This document shows, piece by piece, positions 12,401-22,309 of a stretch of DNA of 64,000 nt. The notes below the pieces were generated by a model. It did no database searches. It was not told the DNA's origin and saw only the letters and a list, made by a program, of their open reading frames with translations. Within the stretch, counting starts at the first letter, position 1. Each line of letters begins with the position of its first letter. Position numbers and translations under genes: made by a program. Location: the NCBI GenBank assembly GCA_000507305.1, contig DF240136.1, positions 62,001-126,000 on the forward strand, written 5' to 3'. The stretch comes from Breviolum minutum Mf 1.05b.01. Its lineage: Eukaryota; Sar; Dinophyceae; Suessiales; Symbiodiniaceae.

Positions 12401-12550
12401 GAAAGAGATCCCATTTTCCACCAGTTGCATTACCCGTTGGGTCCATGGGACCAGAATCGTCCTGCATCTTGACATTGTCAGGGCTCTCGGTCAGGAAGTG
12501 TTGTACGGCGGCTGCGTTGCTGTTCTTCGCTGCCTCAAGGATATCTTGAC
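9440..12550 (-). CDS. ankyrin-repeat protein, multi-exon, partial
   Basis: The minus strand carries a series of small exons, most with about one ankyrin repeat. From 5' to 3' they read ILEAAKNSNAAAVQHFL (about 12540-12440), GRTPLWHASWNGSTSVMQML (about 12060-11990, continuing to the gap), AQLLLGAGADLEAEDNGG (11383-11325), GRTPLFTASSYGQVSLVQML (about 11100-11035), GRSPVWAAADSQHMGAVRVL (about 10800-10735), GRGWTAMRWALISTQADVEK (about 10070), GMTGLHLAASDGALETVRLL (about 9900) and GRTPQDLAKTPEIKELL (about 9495). Ankyrin repeats are protein-binding helical hairpins; the partner is unknown. The 535-base gap removes at least part of one exon. Exon limits are approximate, and the armadillo-like exons upstream may belong to the same gene. 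Confidence 0.75.
10145..10305 (-). repeat. partial duplicate of an ankyrin exon, ending at an N
   Basis: About 160 bp, from GTCATCATGTACTAGAAGGA to the single N at 10305, recur almost unchanged at 10618-10755. The right copy has a complete ankyrin exon; the left copy breaks off at the N in the middle of the repeat. This may be a true tandem duplication or two haplotype contigs joined end to end. Confidence 0.85.
11384..11918. other. assembly gap (535 N)
   Basis: An unbroken run of N inside the ankyrin gene. Ankyrin-coding sequence reads into it from both sides on the minus strand, so exon sequence is missing here. Open frames running through the Ns are meaningless. Confidence 1.
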
Positions 12551-12880
12551 CTTAGGATGCGTTTATATTACATACATCGCTCATACATGCTCATACATTA
12601 TGATCTCCGGCCCGGTACCTTAACAATCACATAGGACATACGGACACAAACAAATTCTTGGATTCTGGACTCTCAAGTCACAACATGTCACAACAAACCT
12701 GCTATTCAGCTTCTGCAACTTTTCAAAAAACAACCAAGGCCGTGGCATTCGCTGCCTTCAGCCTAGATCGGACTTTCAAAATATGAGTCAACCGAAAAAA
12801 GATCTTTCCCAGGTGACATTCTTCCGTTTCTGCTCGCTTTCATCAAAAAACACAACAAAATACAATCACCTGCCTGAGAG

Positions 12881-13920
12881 CAGATGTCACTAAGGATCTT
12901 GGACGCAATGGCGACTGTATCTGAACTCTCAGACTGAGAATTCATTGCAAGCTGCAAGGCTTTCTGCACTCCTTCCTGGCAACTTCCAAAACAAAGTGAA
13001 ACGGGGTCTATCATGGTCTATCATCATCTCTCCAAGGTTTTGTCATCCAATCTTGAACATTGAGAATCCATTCTGATGGCTTACATTTCAAACCGTATTT
13101 TCACACCTCCATAGCCAGTTTTTTTCGCGCTTCAGCGCCATCATCTTCGCCACAGCAGATTTGCCCAAGTGCTTTGGCAGCCAAGCGAATCACCCAGCCA
13201 TCTCCGCTGTGGCCATTCAGGGCAGCAACCAATGCTTTCAGCGAACCAGCCTGGTGTCAATGCAACGCAAAGAAGATTACTATTCAGTTCGAAAACTGCG
13301 GTGCCATTCAGTTTGATTCTATTTACTCTTACTCTGAAACTTACTCGTCTCAACATCCAGTTGCCATGAGACTTTTCTGAAACGACTTTTGGACTTCCAT
13401 TTTTTCTGGTGAGGTCACCATTGGGACCTGGATCGCTTGCATTTTGCGCTTGGCGGCTGTCGCATCAGACCCAGCACAAGAATCCGTCAAAATGAGGCAT
13501 CCCCTCACTTGAACCTGAGAGTGGATAGTGAAGAAAGGACGGAGTTCATTGTATTCATTCCATTCATTCCAATCATCCAGCCAATGGAATCTAAGAATCT
13601 AGTAACGAGATGTAACGAGCATATCACGAGCCTTACATGGCTGTCGAAATCCTCCCACTCACAAGTCCCAGTTCTTTCCCAGACACTTCAGCATCATTCG
13701 GCGCGTTATTCATGCAGCCCACAGCATCTTTGAAGATGTCGTCGTCGGCCAGGCGGGCTGACAAAGAAGCCTCTGACAAGAATTTGGGAAAGTATGGAAA
13801 ATAACAAACATCTTGAGATATCATGAGATTGATATACCAAAAAAGTATCCAGTCTAATAATTCTAATATCTTGGATACCGGCGTCATTCAACAGTTTCTC
13901 GATGCGTCAACTCTTCGCAC
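12881..13920 (-). CDS. armadillo/HEAT-like exons
   Basis: Three minus-strand exons have clear flanking AG acceptors and GT-type donors. They are about 13774-13662 (ASLSARLADDDIFKDAVGCM), 13251-13108 (LKALVAALNGHSGDG then VIRLAAKALGQICCGEDDGA) and about 12981-12885 (VQKALQLAMNSQ, then IASKILSDICSQAG). A further candidate near 13912 reads RIEKLLNDAGIQDI. The pattern of two or three amphipathic helices with small residues at packing positions (xxAAKALGxIC) is that of armadillo/HEAT repeats, which form protein-binding superhelices. The ankyrin exons follow directly on the same strand, so this could be the N-terminal half of one ARM-ANK protein. The start codon was not identified. Confidence 0.55.
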
Positions 13921-14344
13921 CTCGCTGCTGTTCGAAGCCACTGAAGCTCCTCCACCCATGGCGTCACCAGAAATTTCCTTGAGAGTGTTTTGAGCAAAAT
14001 GCTGACCAGAAAAACACGCTCATCCCATTATCCCATTCGTCCAAGAGTTGACGAAATTCAAGCAAAACCATTGGGCAAATGGGAAAATACAACAGAAGGC
14101 TAAGGTTGCCGGCCCCCCAGAAGACACATGGAGATCTCAATCGAGAGATCAAAATCAAATAGCGAGAGATATCTCAAAGAGGGAAATGGAGAACGTCGAC
14201 TCGACATCGTTGAGATCAGGAGAAAACAGTCATCTGAGAAGGGCAAGGATGAAACTACCACGAGGTGAGGGTCCACGTTGTGATCCGACGTGGTCAAAAA
14301 TGTGCAGAATGTTGGAAAGTGTTCATTGATTTTTAATCTTTTGC

Positions 14345-14880
14345 ACGCTTGGGACGTGAGTTGGCGAAGGTTGCCTGTGCGTAGTAAACATTGAACATGA
14401 TGATGAAATCCCATACGGGCACAAAGTTGCGGAGTGGAGAAACAAAAATCACAGAAATCTCCCAGCATTGTAGGATGAGAAACCCCTCGGATACAGCAAG
14501 GTGGAGCGGCAGAAAGGTACCAGAAGAGCCAGGAAGCTGCAACATCGAGGATTTCAACTGATTCATTGCTGCTAAAAACAAGGAAAAAGTGAAATGTGAT
14601 AGTGAGGAATTACACCTTGCTTGTTGTCAAACGTCACAACCAAGGGGCACCCAAAGGCAAAAGAAACACTATCCATGGGACGAGAACGCATTTGCAGCTG
14701 GAGATGGTCCTTCATCTTGTCAGCTCGGCTATCAGTAAACAGAATGTCAACACACATTTTGGTCAAGCGCGCTTTTGCGCGTTTTCCCCCACTAAAAATG
14801 ACTTGCTGAACAGCCAAGGTGATTTTCTGTCGTTGATGGGCGGTGATGCCTCTTGTGGGCACATTTCCAAAGCAGGTGAC
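14345..14880 (-). CDS. possible exons of unknown protein
   Basis: Two minus-strand segments look coding. The first (about 14875-14640) reads NVPTRGITAHQRQKITLAVQ and later MCVDILFTDSRADKMKDHL, ending in FGCPLVVTFDNKQG. The second (about 14575-14460) reads SSGTFLPLHLAVSEGF, slightly ankyrin-like. No domain is recognised in the first. A short motif, NVPxRGI, recurs at about 28200 on the same strand. They may be upstream exons of the armadillo/ankyrin gene. Confidence 0.35.
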
Positions 14881-15070
14881 AGTGAAAGAATGCCGCTTCA
14901 GGTGATAAAATTATTAAAATTGTTGACTGACCCCTTTATCTGAAAATGATATATAGATACTTTACCTCAAAATTCAAAAGTGTACATCGTGGGCATCTTC
15001 TCGCCGCGCTACCTGCAACTCCCTTAAAAGAACGCCTTAGCAATGTCTGGCGCGGTTTAGTCACTCAAAG

Positions 15071-15541
15071 TCAACGCCACTCTTTGACAGTTTTCCTCCA
15101 CTCAGGGAGTTTCTGCAGGTTGTTGTTCTCTAAATGAAGCTCACGTAGCCACCTCAGATTCTCAAAGATACTGGCAGGGAGTGCTTTCAATGAGTTGTTC
15201 TCTAAATGAAGCTCACGTAGCCACCTCAGATTCTCAAAGATACTGGCAGGGAGTGCTTTCAATGAGTTGTTCTCCAAATGAAGCTCATCTAGCCTCCCCA
15301 GATTCTGAAAAATGTCTGCAGAAAGTGTCTGCAGATTGTTGTTCTCTAAATGAAGTGTCTCAAGGCTACTCAGATTCTCAAAGATACCGGCAGCGAGTGC
15401 TTTCAATGAGTTGTTCTCTAAATGAAGCTCACGTAGCCACCTCAGATTCTCNAATGCCATCAAACATGCCGATAGGAAGCGTGCTGAAGTTGTTGCCTGT
15501 AAGGTCTAGAAATTCGAGTAGGCTGAGGCCTTTGAAGGGTC
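15071..15541 (-). CDS. LRR segment (partial, possible gene duplicate)
   Basis: The minus strand begins at an AG acceptor (exon start 15541), reads PFKGLSLLEFLDLTGNNF as at 17470, meets the N at 15452, and continues with five or six 24-residue LRRs of the form LxxLHLENNxLxxLPAxIFEN. It stops at 15071 after LQKLPEWRKTVKEWR. LRRs of this length form curved ligand-binding scaffolds. Neighbouring repeats differ by only a few bases, so the array has expanded or been homogenised recently. Because 15453-15624 is an exact copy of 17382-17553, this may be the 3' end of a second gene copy or an assembly artefact. Confidence 0.6.
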
Positions 15542-15624
15542 CTGATTGGTGGTGGCAGTAGAGCACGCAAAAGTGACTAACCTACAATCGTTCAAATGTA
15601 TTCTCGCAAAAAAATGAACAAGAA
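15453..15624. repeat. exact 172-bp duplicate of 17382-17553
   Basis: I compared the two stretches base by base and saw no difference. The copied block spans the start of an LRR exon, its acceptor and part of the upstream intron, then diverges abruptly. The left copy starts immediately after an N. Confidence 0.95.
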
Positions 15625-15917
15625 TTACTTTACTTCGAGTGATCCCCACCATGACATGTTGGGTGGAGGTTGTCAGGTGAGGGTTGTCATTGAGAATATG
15701 ATGGGAAGAATGGAGAATTTGAGAACATTGATTTCAGGTTTCCTTGGCTTAGTGAGATGGGCTTTGGTCACGATGTTCCTTTCTTGAACTACTCAGACAG
15801 GCTGCCGCATCCATCGGACTTATGTCAGCCTGATCGGGTCAGGTGAGGGTAGACAAACAACTCATCTCCTGAAATATGTTCTGTTACTCTCAACTTCGCA
15901 GACTGACTGGACGCAAT

Positions 15918-16181
15918 CTTCTGACGTTCTTTCTGACATATCTTTTGACATTCTTTCTGACATATCTTCTGATATATCTTCTGACATTCTTTCTGATATA
16001 TCTTCTCACATTCTTTCTGACATATCTTCTGACATTCTTTCTGACATATCTTCTGACATTCTTTCTGACCTATCTTTTGACATTATTTCTGACATATAAT
16101 CTGACATATCTTTTGACATTTCTTCTGACATGTCTTTTGACATTCTTTCTGACATATCTTCTGACACTCTTTTTGACATAT
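15918..16181. repeat. 12-bp tandem repeat
   Basis: About 22 copies of a 12-mer, alternating between TTCTGACATATC and TTCTGACATTCT types, so a 24-bp unit is also visible. Both strands stay open across it (minus reads MSE-D/R-MS repeats) because the unit is a multiple of three without stops. No gene context, so not called coding. Confidence 0.92.
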
Positions 16182-16310
16182 CAAAACCAAAACCTAACAT
16201 CCACAGCTTCACACAAAAAGCCGCTCTGCAAACTCTATATTTACCTCACACCACGCAGCAAAAGTAATATCCATGACAACTTTGTGCCTGTAAATGTCAC
16301 CGCCCTCAGT

Positions 16311-16457
16311 GCATCGGACCGCCCCGCCAAAAGGCAGTTAAGTCCAAAGATGCAAAACGCCTGTAGTTCCACACACACACACACACACCACATGCATCAG
16401 ACCGCCCCGCCAAAAGGCAGTTGAGTCCAAAAATGCAAAAGAGTTTGAAGTGCCACA
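16311..16457. repeat. ~64-bp direct repeat flanking a CA microsatellite
   Basis: The block beginning GCATCGGACCGCCCCGCC at 16311 recurs with few changes at 16394, 83 bp further on. A (CA)n run at about 16370-16388 separates the copies. The second copy runs into the N at 16458. Confidence 0.85.
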
Positions 16458-16458
16458 N

Positions 16459-17039
16459 TCCCAGATTCTGAAAAATGTCTGCAGAAAGTGTCTGCAGATT
16501 GTTGTTCTCTAAATGAAGTGTCTCAAGGCTACTCAGATTCTCAAAGATACCGGCAGCGAGTGCTTTCAATGAGTTGTTCTCCAAATGAAGGTACCAAAGC
16601 CTACTCAAACTCTGAAAGATATCGGCAGGGAGTGCTTTCAATGAGTTGTTCTCCAAATGAAGGTACCAAAGCCTATTCAAATTCTGAAAGATGTGGGCAG
16701 AAAGTGTCTGCAGATTGTTGTTCTCCAAATGAAGCCTACGTAGCCACCTCAGATTCTCAAAGATACCGGCAGGGAGTTTCCGCAGATTGTTGTTCTCCAA
16801 ATGAAGCCTCGCTAGCCTCCCCAGATTCTGAAAACTGTCGGCAGAAAGTGTCTGCAGGTTGTTGTTCCGCAAGGAAAGCCTCTGAAGGTGTGTGAGGTTC
16901 GAAAATGCTCCAGCAGGCAGCATTTTTAGACCATTGCTTTGCAAATCAAGGATTTGGAGATTCGTAAGGCCTTCAGAAAATCCAGCAGGAAGGGTCTCCA
17001 GATCGTTGTTCTGCAAATGAAGTGTCTCAAGGCTGCTCA
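16459..17039 (-). CDS. LRR array segment between two N joins
   Basis: An open minus-strand frame holds about nine consecutive 24-residue LRRs (pattern LxxLxLxxNxLxxLPAGIFEN) and is closed at both ends by single Ns (16458, 17040). It is most likely the continuation of the LRR domain of the gene to the right, but the Ns prevent proof. The 72-bp units are close to identical, and about 118 bp at 16460-16577 match 15298-15418. Beyond the left N the frame enters a CA-rich non-LRR repeat, so that join is suspect. The repeats should lie outside the cell if the membrane topology of the upstream part holds. Confidence 0.65.
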
Positions 17040-17040
17040 N

Positions 17041-20000
17041 CTCAGATTCTGAAAAATGTCGACCGACAGTGTCTGCAGGTTGTTGTGCTGCAAGTGAAGC
17101 TCTTTGAGGCCAGTCAATTGCTGAAAAATTCCAAGAACAATGGTGCTTAAACCATTGTTTGTTAAATTGAGCTTCTCCAAACGAGTCAGATCCCGGAAGA
17201 CTCCAGCTGGCAGTGGTCTCTTCAAGCTGCTGCTTGTCAAGGAAAGCTCCTGAAGCACTGTTAGGCCATCAAAGACTCCGACAGGGAGTTCCAAATTCAA
17301 CCCCACCAACTCCAGCGAGGATTCGTTCTTGTAGACGAAGTATGACTCCTCATCCAAAGTGGCAAACAGTTTCCCGCTCCCAATGCCATCAAACATGCCG
17401 ATAGGAAGCGTGCTGAAGTTGTTGCCTGTAAGGTCTAGAAATTCGAGTAGGCTGAGGCCTTTGAAGGGTCCTGATTGGTGGTGGCAGTAGAGCACGCAAA
17501 AGTGACTAACCTACAATCGTTCAAATGTATTCTCGCAAAAAAATGAACAAGAAAAAGGAAAATTGGATGAACAAAGCAATTACAATGTCTCCAGTTTTGC
17601 ACTCAGGCACGTGATGGCAAAACCTCCAGTGTATTGTTCCGCAAGTCAAGGATTTGGATTTTCTTGAGGCCTTCAAAAATTCCAGCAGGAAGTGTCTGCA
17701 ATGAGTTGTTCTCTAAATGAAGCTCACGTAGCGTGCTCAGATTCTCAAAGATACTGGCAGGGAGTGCTTTCAATGAGTTGTTCTCCAAATGAAGCTCATC
17801 TAGCCTCCCCAGATTCTGAAAAATGTCTGCAGAAAGTGTCTGCAAATTGTTGTTCTCTAAATGAAGTGTCTCAAGGCTACTCAAGTCAAGAATCCCAGCA
17901 GGAAGGGTCTCCAGATGGTTGTTCTGCAGCTTTAATTTGAGAAGGCTTCTTAAGTCCCTAAACACTGTGGCAGGCAGCTGTTTCAACAGGTTGTTGGAAA
18001 GGTCTAATTCTTCCAGGCTGCTCAGACCCTTCAAGGCATGTGGTGCCATGCTGTGAATTTTGTGGCTGGACAGAAACAAATTCCTCAGTCCCATGTCTGC
18101 GACTGAGCCACAGCTTTCTAAATGATATGCTGTGGCATTCAACCCTGTGCAGTGACACGGAGAGCAGTTGTCTGTATCCGTCTGCCCCAAGAGCAGACAC
18201 ACTGTGAGAAGAAGCGCACTGGAATAAATCACTGAGCAACCTATCCGGATGTAGCGTTGCAGTTGGGATCTCTTTTGGTTGTAGTACGGCATCTGGAACT
18301 TCACCCAGTCGATTTGTTGCAAAGAACGGCACACGCAGCAAACGTGCGCAATGCTCACATAGACTGACATGTAGCTCCAGAAGCTTAGGGAAGCCAACTT
18401 GACCAAGAGTTCAGGTGCATCCAGGGAGGAGAAGTTTGCGATTTTGTCAAGACTGTGTAGCACAACGAGCCATAAAATGACATAGCCCAAATCCAGGCCA
18501 GCGTCCATGAATGCAGCACCAACCTGTGAAAATGCACAGTCTGGAAAAGCTAGGATCAAGGCAGGGTAGATGCTATTCAGGCACAGCAAAGCAACAAAAC
18601 ATCGAAAACTGTTCTGAGACCACAGGACCTGACCTCCCTGTCGGTCACCGAGCACCTGGAGCATTTGACACTTTCCCGTGGCCTGTAGAACGACGGTACA
18701 CAGTTGCAACGTTGCAACCTTGATGTCGTAGAGACTGCCCTGCACACCAAAATACTTCCGGTAGAAGATCTGAGTTGGCTTTGGCCTCCTTCTATGCGAG
18801 GGCCGGCGGCAGCAGCAGCAGCAGGGAATGAAAAGTAAGAAGCGCAATTCACGTGCAAAAACCACAACCAAAACAAGAAATGGTAAACCAAGAGCAGCAT
18901 CAGTGGCGGATCGCATCGACAATTCTGATATCCTGAACCTATTGGAGAAATGATAGCAAAAAACTGCAGAAAGGATCTGAGCTGCATATCGAAGGAAGGA
19001 TGTTAGTACAACACACCAACTGGGAATCAACACGGGTGCTTGAAGCATAGACACTTCCCAATGCCGTGGGTTGGCTTGGTCCAGAAGGCCAAGCAAATTT
19101 GCATCATGGTGCATTTGATCGAGTTCTTCTTCGAGTTTGCTCAAAGATGCTTCCATCAAGAAGACTGTAGCTTGATAACCCTGGACTGACACCACTATGC
19201 GGCAGCATTTCTGTGAAGATACTTTGGCAAATTCGTCCTGCGAAGCGACTACATAAATTCCAGTGAGTTCGTGTAGCCTTCGCCAGGCCCTTTGTACCTG
19301 CAGCAAGCCATCGCAAAACACTTTGCAGTAGAGCACATCCGCTAGAGATTTCTGCCTATCCAGATCTGTCAATAGCTTGATGCTGGCTGCAACATGTGCA
19401 ATTGCCACGTCGTTCAACTGATCACATACCATCCTCTGAAAGATGGGCAGCATGCGCTTGGCTTCTTCGAAGTTGCTGTGCAAGTCCCACGGCTGTTGAA
19501 GGCCGAATGTGACACCGCTCACAACCTCATCTCCACCTTCCCTTTCACCCAAAAGAGTTGAGAAACTGCAATGCCTTCCATGCATTTCAGACTCTTCCAA
19601 TCTGAGCGTGGTTTCAAAAACCTGCAAATACTTGCCTTCAGTCTGGAGTAACAACTGCTGCAGCGTCCGCTGCATACTGTCAAACCTCTTGGCTGCAAAA
19701 ACCAGACTGCCAAAAATACAAGTGGATAGGATAGTGCAAAGAGAAGTGGTCATCGGACCCGCAAATGAGTTCAGAAACACAACAGACAAAGGTATCAAAG
19801 AAACAGTAATCCCGATCAGTAACCGTCTGTCTTCGATTTCCAATGATGCTTGTGCAAGCAAGAGCATGAGCAGCTGCAAGCCGTTCAAGCCCATCTGCAA
19901 ACATGACAAGATCTTCCACTTGAAGCGCAAGCGCTTGTGACCATGGCAAAAGCCATGAAGATTTCGATGAAACTGGGAACAACCATGCTGGCTGCATGGG

Positions 20001-20320
20001 AACGGTCCGTCTCCAGGAAAGCAGCCCTCCTCTCCCAGTTGTTTGCCAACAAAAGTTGGCAATGCTCGTTCCTGATTCTTACTTGTTTCTTTGCTTTTTA
20101 GGCATCCAACACTAAAGGAAGAAGGGTGAGGATCGATGCCCTGAATGTTGATCCATGTCTCAAGACTTCTTCCTCGTCTCTCTTGGAGTTGTTGAAGCCT
20201 CATGTGCAAGTCTCGCTTCTCTCCTTCGGAAATTGGACAATCTTGCAACTGTAACACAAGCTCCTTCAATCGACCAGATTCAGATTCGACCTGGGTTTTG
20301 CAGGCATCCGATTTAGACAT
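17041..20320 (-). CDS. polytopic membrane protein with C-terminal LRR ectodomain
   Basis: A long first exon (17611-20320, 903 codons) and a second (17041-17470) are joined across a 140-bp intron. The GT donor at 17610 and AG acceptor before 17470 keep the LRR period exactly (LEVLPSRPFKGLSLLEFLDL). Order along the protein: a charged N-terminus with a coiled coil (about residues 12-50), a Cys/His cluster CSQHGCSQFHRNLHGFCHGH (about 110-130), several hydrophobic membrane segments up to about residue 735 (for example LQLLMLLLAQ, CCCCCRRPS after FLLFIP, SALLLTVCLLLGQ), a Cys-rich LRR cap (CSPCHCTGLNATAYHLESC) and LRRs of the Toll/VLR-like 24-residue type to the end. It is probably a surface receptor or adhesion protein. 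The 3' end is broken by N joins. The start is the first Met and is unproven. Confidence 0.8.
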
Positions 20321-20571
20321 ACAGTGACATACAGTGCATCGCTTGGTTTCTTACTACTCACACGTCCATATTTCATTGCATGGTCATATGTGGCATCATA
20401 ATGCGCAACCACTAGTACCTGCACATGTTCACATGTTCAACCATCAACCACAGTAGTCGTGCTGCACAAAAGGGGCCAACACACAAAAGGGGCCAACACA
20501 GTCGTCAGTGGTCAGTAAGTCCACAATCCTCAACCCCCAATCTATGATAGTGAGCTTTGTCCCAAAAATAG

Positions 20572-21270
20572 TCAAAGTCGCAAAGCAATTACAGCTTTCA
20601 GGCCTTCCTCTATCCTTCTTGACAGCAAGTTGCCTCGCCAAAAGCGATCTCTCGAAACCTCGTATTTAGCCCCAGGTCCTGCAACGAGACAGAGATGCGT
20701 TCCTAGACCACATGGGAGAAGAACGAAAGAACATTCGCGTTCCGAAGGATGTGACTCTTGACTTTTCTGAGCCAACTTCAGGGGCGCAAAGGCAACATCT
20801 TCAGTTACACATGATCCTTTCCGTTGCGAACAAAAAAAAACGGTATTTTCAAAATGAATAGCCAACTTTCGACATGCCAACGGTAGCTCCTTGAGTTTGG
20901 GAAGATTGCAAAACCAGAGGTGCAATGAGAGCATCTGGTTGCTGATGACATTCCTTTGTGCGCAAAGGAATGCGAACATGAGCCGGGTGTGTTCCCCCCT
21001 CCACATCCCAAATCCAGTGTGCTACAGCACAAGGGCATGAAGTCCGACAGAAAAGCGCTTTCTGAGTCATTGTCTTCCTCCTTTTCCTCCACAACCTTTC
21101 TTTTCAAGGGCACAAAGGCCATATCTTCAATGTATGTAGAAAAAAACATGTCCTATTTTTGTTGCTCAAGCATCAAGAGCCCCTTGGCATCGTGGAAGGC
21201 TGCGCAACCGCAGAGGCGCAGCGAGAGCTCCAAGAGCTTTGGGGCGTTGGCGGGGAAGTCCAAGCTTTGA
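20572..21270 (-). CDS. degenerate duplicated exons, possibly LRR-like
   Basis: Two minus-strand blocks, about 21270-21010 and 20970-20700, resemble each other. Each has a Leu-rich stretch (LDFPANAPKLLELSLRL; MLSLHLWFCNLPKLKELPLA) followed by EDMAFVPLKRKVVEEKEED or EDVAFAPLKLAQKSQ. The copies have diverged and parts lie in different frames, so introns or decay are likely. RNI-type LRRs are possible but unproven. Function unknown. Confidence 0.35.
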
Positions 21271-21551
21271 ACCGAGGTGAAACCCAAGTCCAAACCTTGT
21301 TCCAACGGAAAACAAGACCAAGGGACTGGGGAACTGGTTCGGGACTGGTGGAAGAGCTGGTGTTTCTGCGAGATACAAATTGGGGACTCATGATCACCAT
21401 TGTTATAACTAACCTACTAAATGGGAGGATTCGATCCTCCCAGAAGGGATCAAATAGACTGAAGTGCTGCCATCCCACCTACGAGTGCTACCGCTTTTTT
21501 GGCAGCTTGTGGCAAGTTCTCCAAAAAGAAAATGTATTATACTTAGAAAGA

Positions 21552-21636
21552 TGTATTACCCTTCCTAAAACTAACATAGCCCCTGAAAAATGGTACTTAT
21601 TTCAGGGGCTATGTTTGTTTTAGGGAGTGTAATGCA
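21552..21636. mobile_element. 85-bp near-perfect hairpin, MITE-like
   Basis: Left arm 21552-21588 and right arm 21600-21636 are inverted copies of each other, pairing at 33 of 37 positions around an 11-base loop. The core arm sequence is AACATAGCCCCTGAAA. It could be a minimal foldback element or an RNA hairpin. No target-site duplication was certain. Confidence 0.75.
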
Positions 21637-21769
21637 GATATTGATAGGAATAAAATTCGATTTGTGAGCCTAGTGACAAGCAACTGGGGATAAGCATTTC
21701 CTGGACAATGTCAACTTATCCCCTCCTTCCCTGCCCCCCCTATAGGTTTTTCAGACGTTTTTGCCCCAA

Positions 21770-22300
21770 TCAGTTGAACCCTGAACTGACCTCTTGGAGG
21801 AAATCCGTCATTTCCCACCTGATAGGGGTGAGCAAACCCAGGTGGTCATATAATTCACCGGAGGTCCCAAAAACATCAACAGGAAACCCTGCCGAAAACC
21901 GGACCTCGACTCCGAACCTGGTCCAAGTGACGGAGCACCTCCAGTCGTGGCGGCAAGTGTTGCAGCAATGTACCCAACTCCACAGCACCTCAATGCCGAG
22001 TACCGGGTGACAACCAAGTATTTAGAGCAAACCAATTTCAATGAGAAGGTTTTTTTGCTGCTCGCCACTAATACAGCCATGATGGTAATTCTTTCCTACA
22101 TCTCAAATTCCTGGCAGTTTTCTTCAGTTTTCTTCTGATTTGGCCGCATTACAAACACCAACGACTTGACCGCTCAACACGTCGGGGGCACTGAAATTGA
22201 AACAGCCCGTGAAGGAGAGTTGCACCACACGGCGCTCCGCATCCGCGCCCAAGGACTCGCAGAGCCTGGCAGCTTGGGATTCCTGACAGTTGTCCAAAAT
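21770..22300 (-). CDS. possible exons of unknown protein
   Basis: Minus-strand pieces look protein-like: about 22290-22135 (QILDNCQESQAARLCESLGA, then VVQLSFTGCFNFSAPDVLSG) and about 21925-21775 (VEVRFSAGFPVDVFGTSGEL, then YDHLGLLTPIRWEMTDFLQE). No family recognised and no shared frame. A plus-strand frame at 21970-22080 is also plausible, so strand and gene structure are uncertain. Confidence 0.3.
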
Positions 22301-22309
22301 CTGGAATAA

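Noticed and set aside
15876-16424. 182-codon plus-strand frame rich in Leu, Thr, Phe and Tyr
   Set aside because: It is a translation of the 12-bp tandem repeat; the opposite strand is equally open.
15181-17940. Plus-strand frames with repeated MSCSLNEAHVA-type units
   Set aside because: They are shadows of the 72-bp LRR units on the minus strand; the minus frame gives textbook LRRs.
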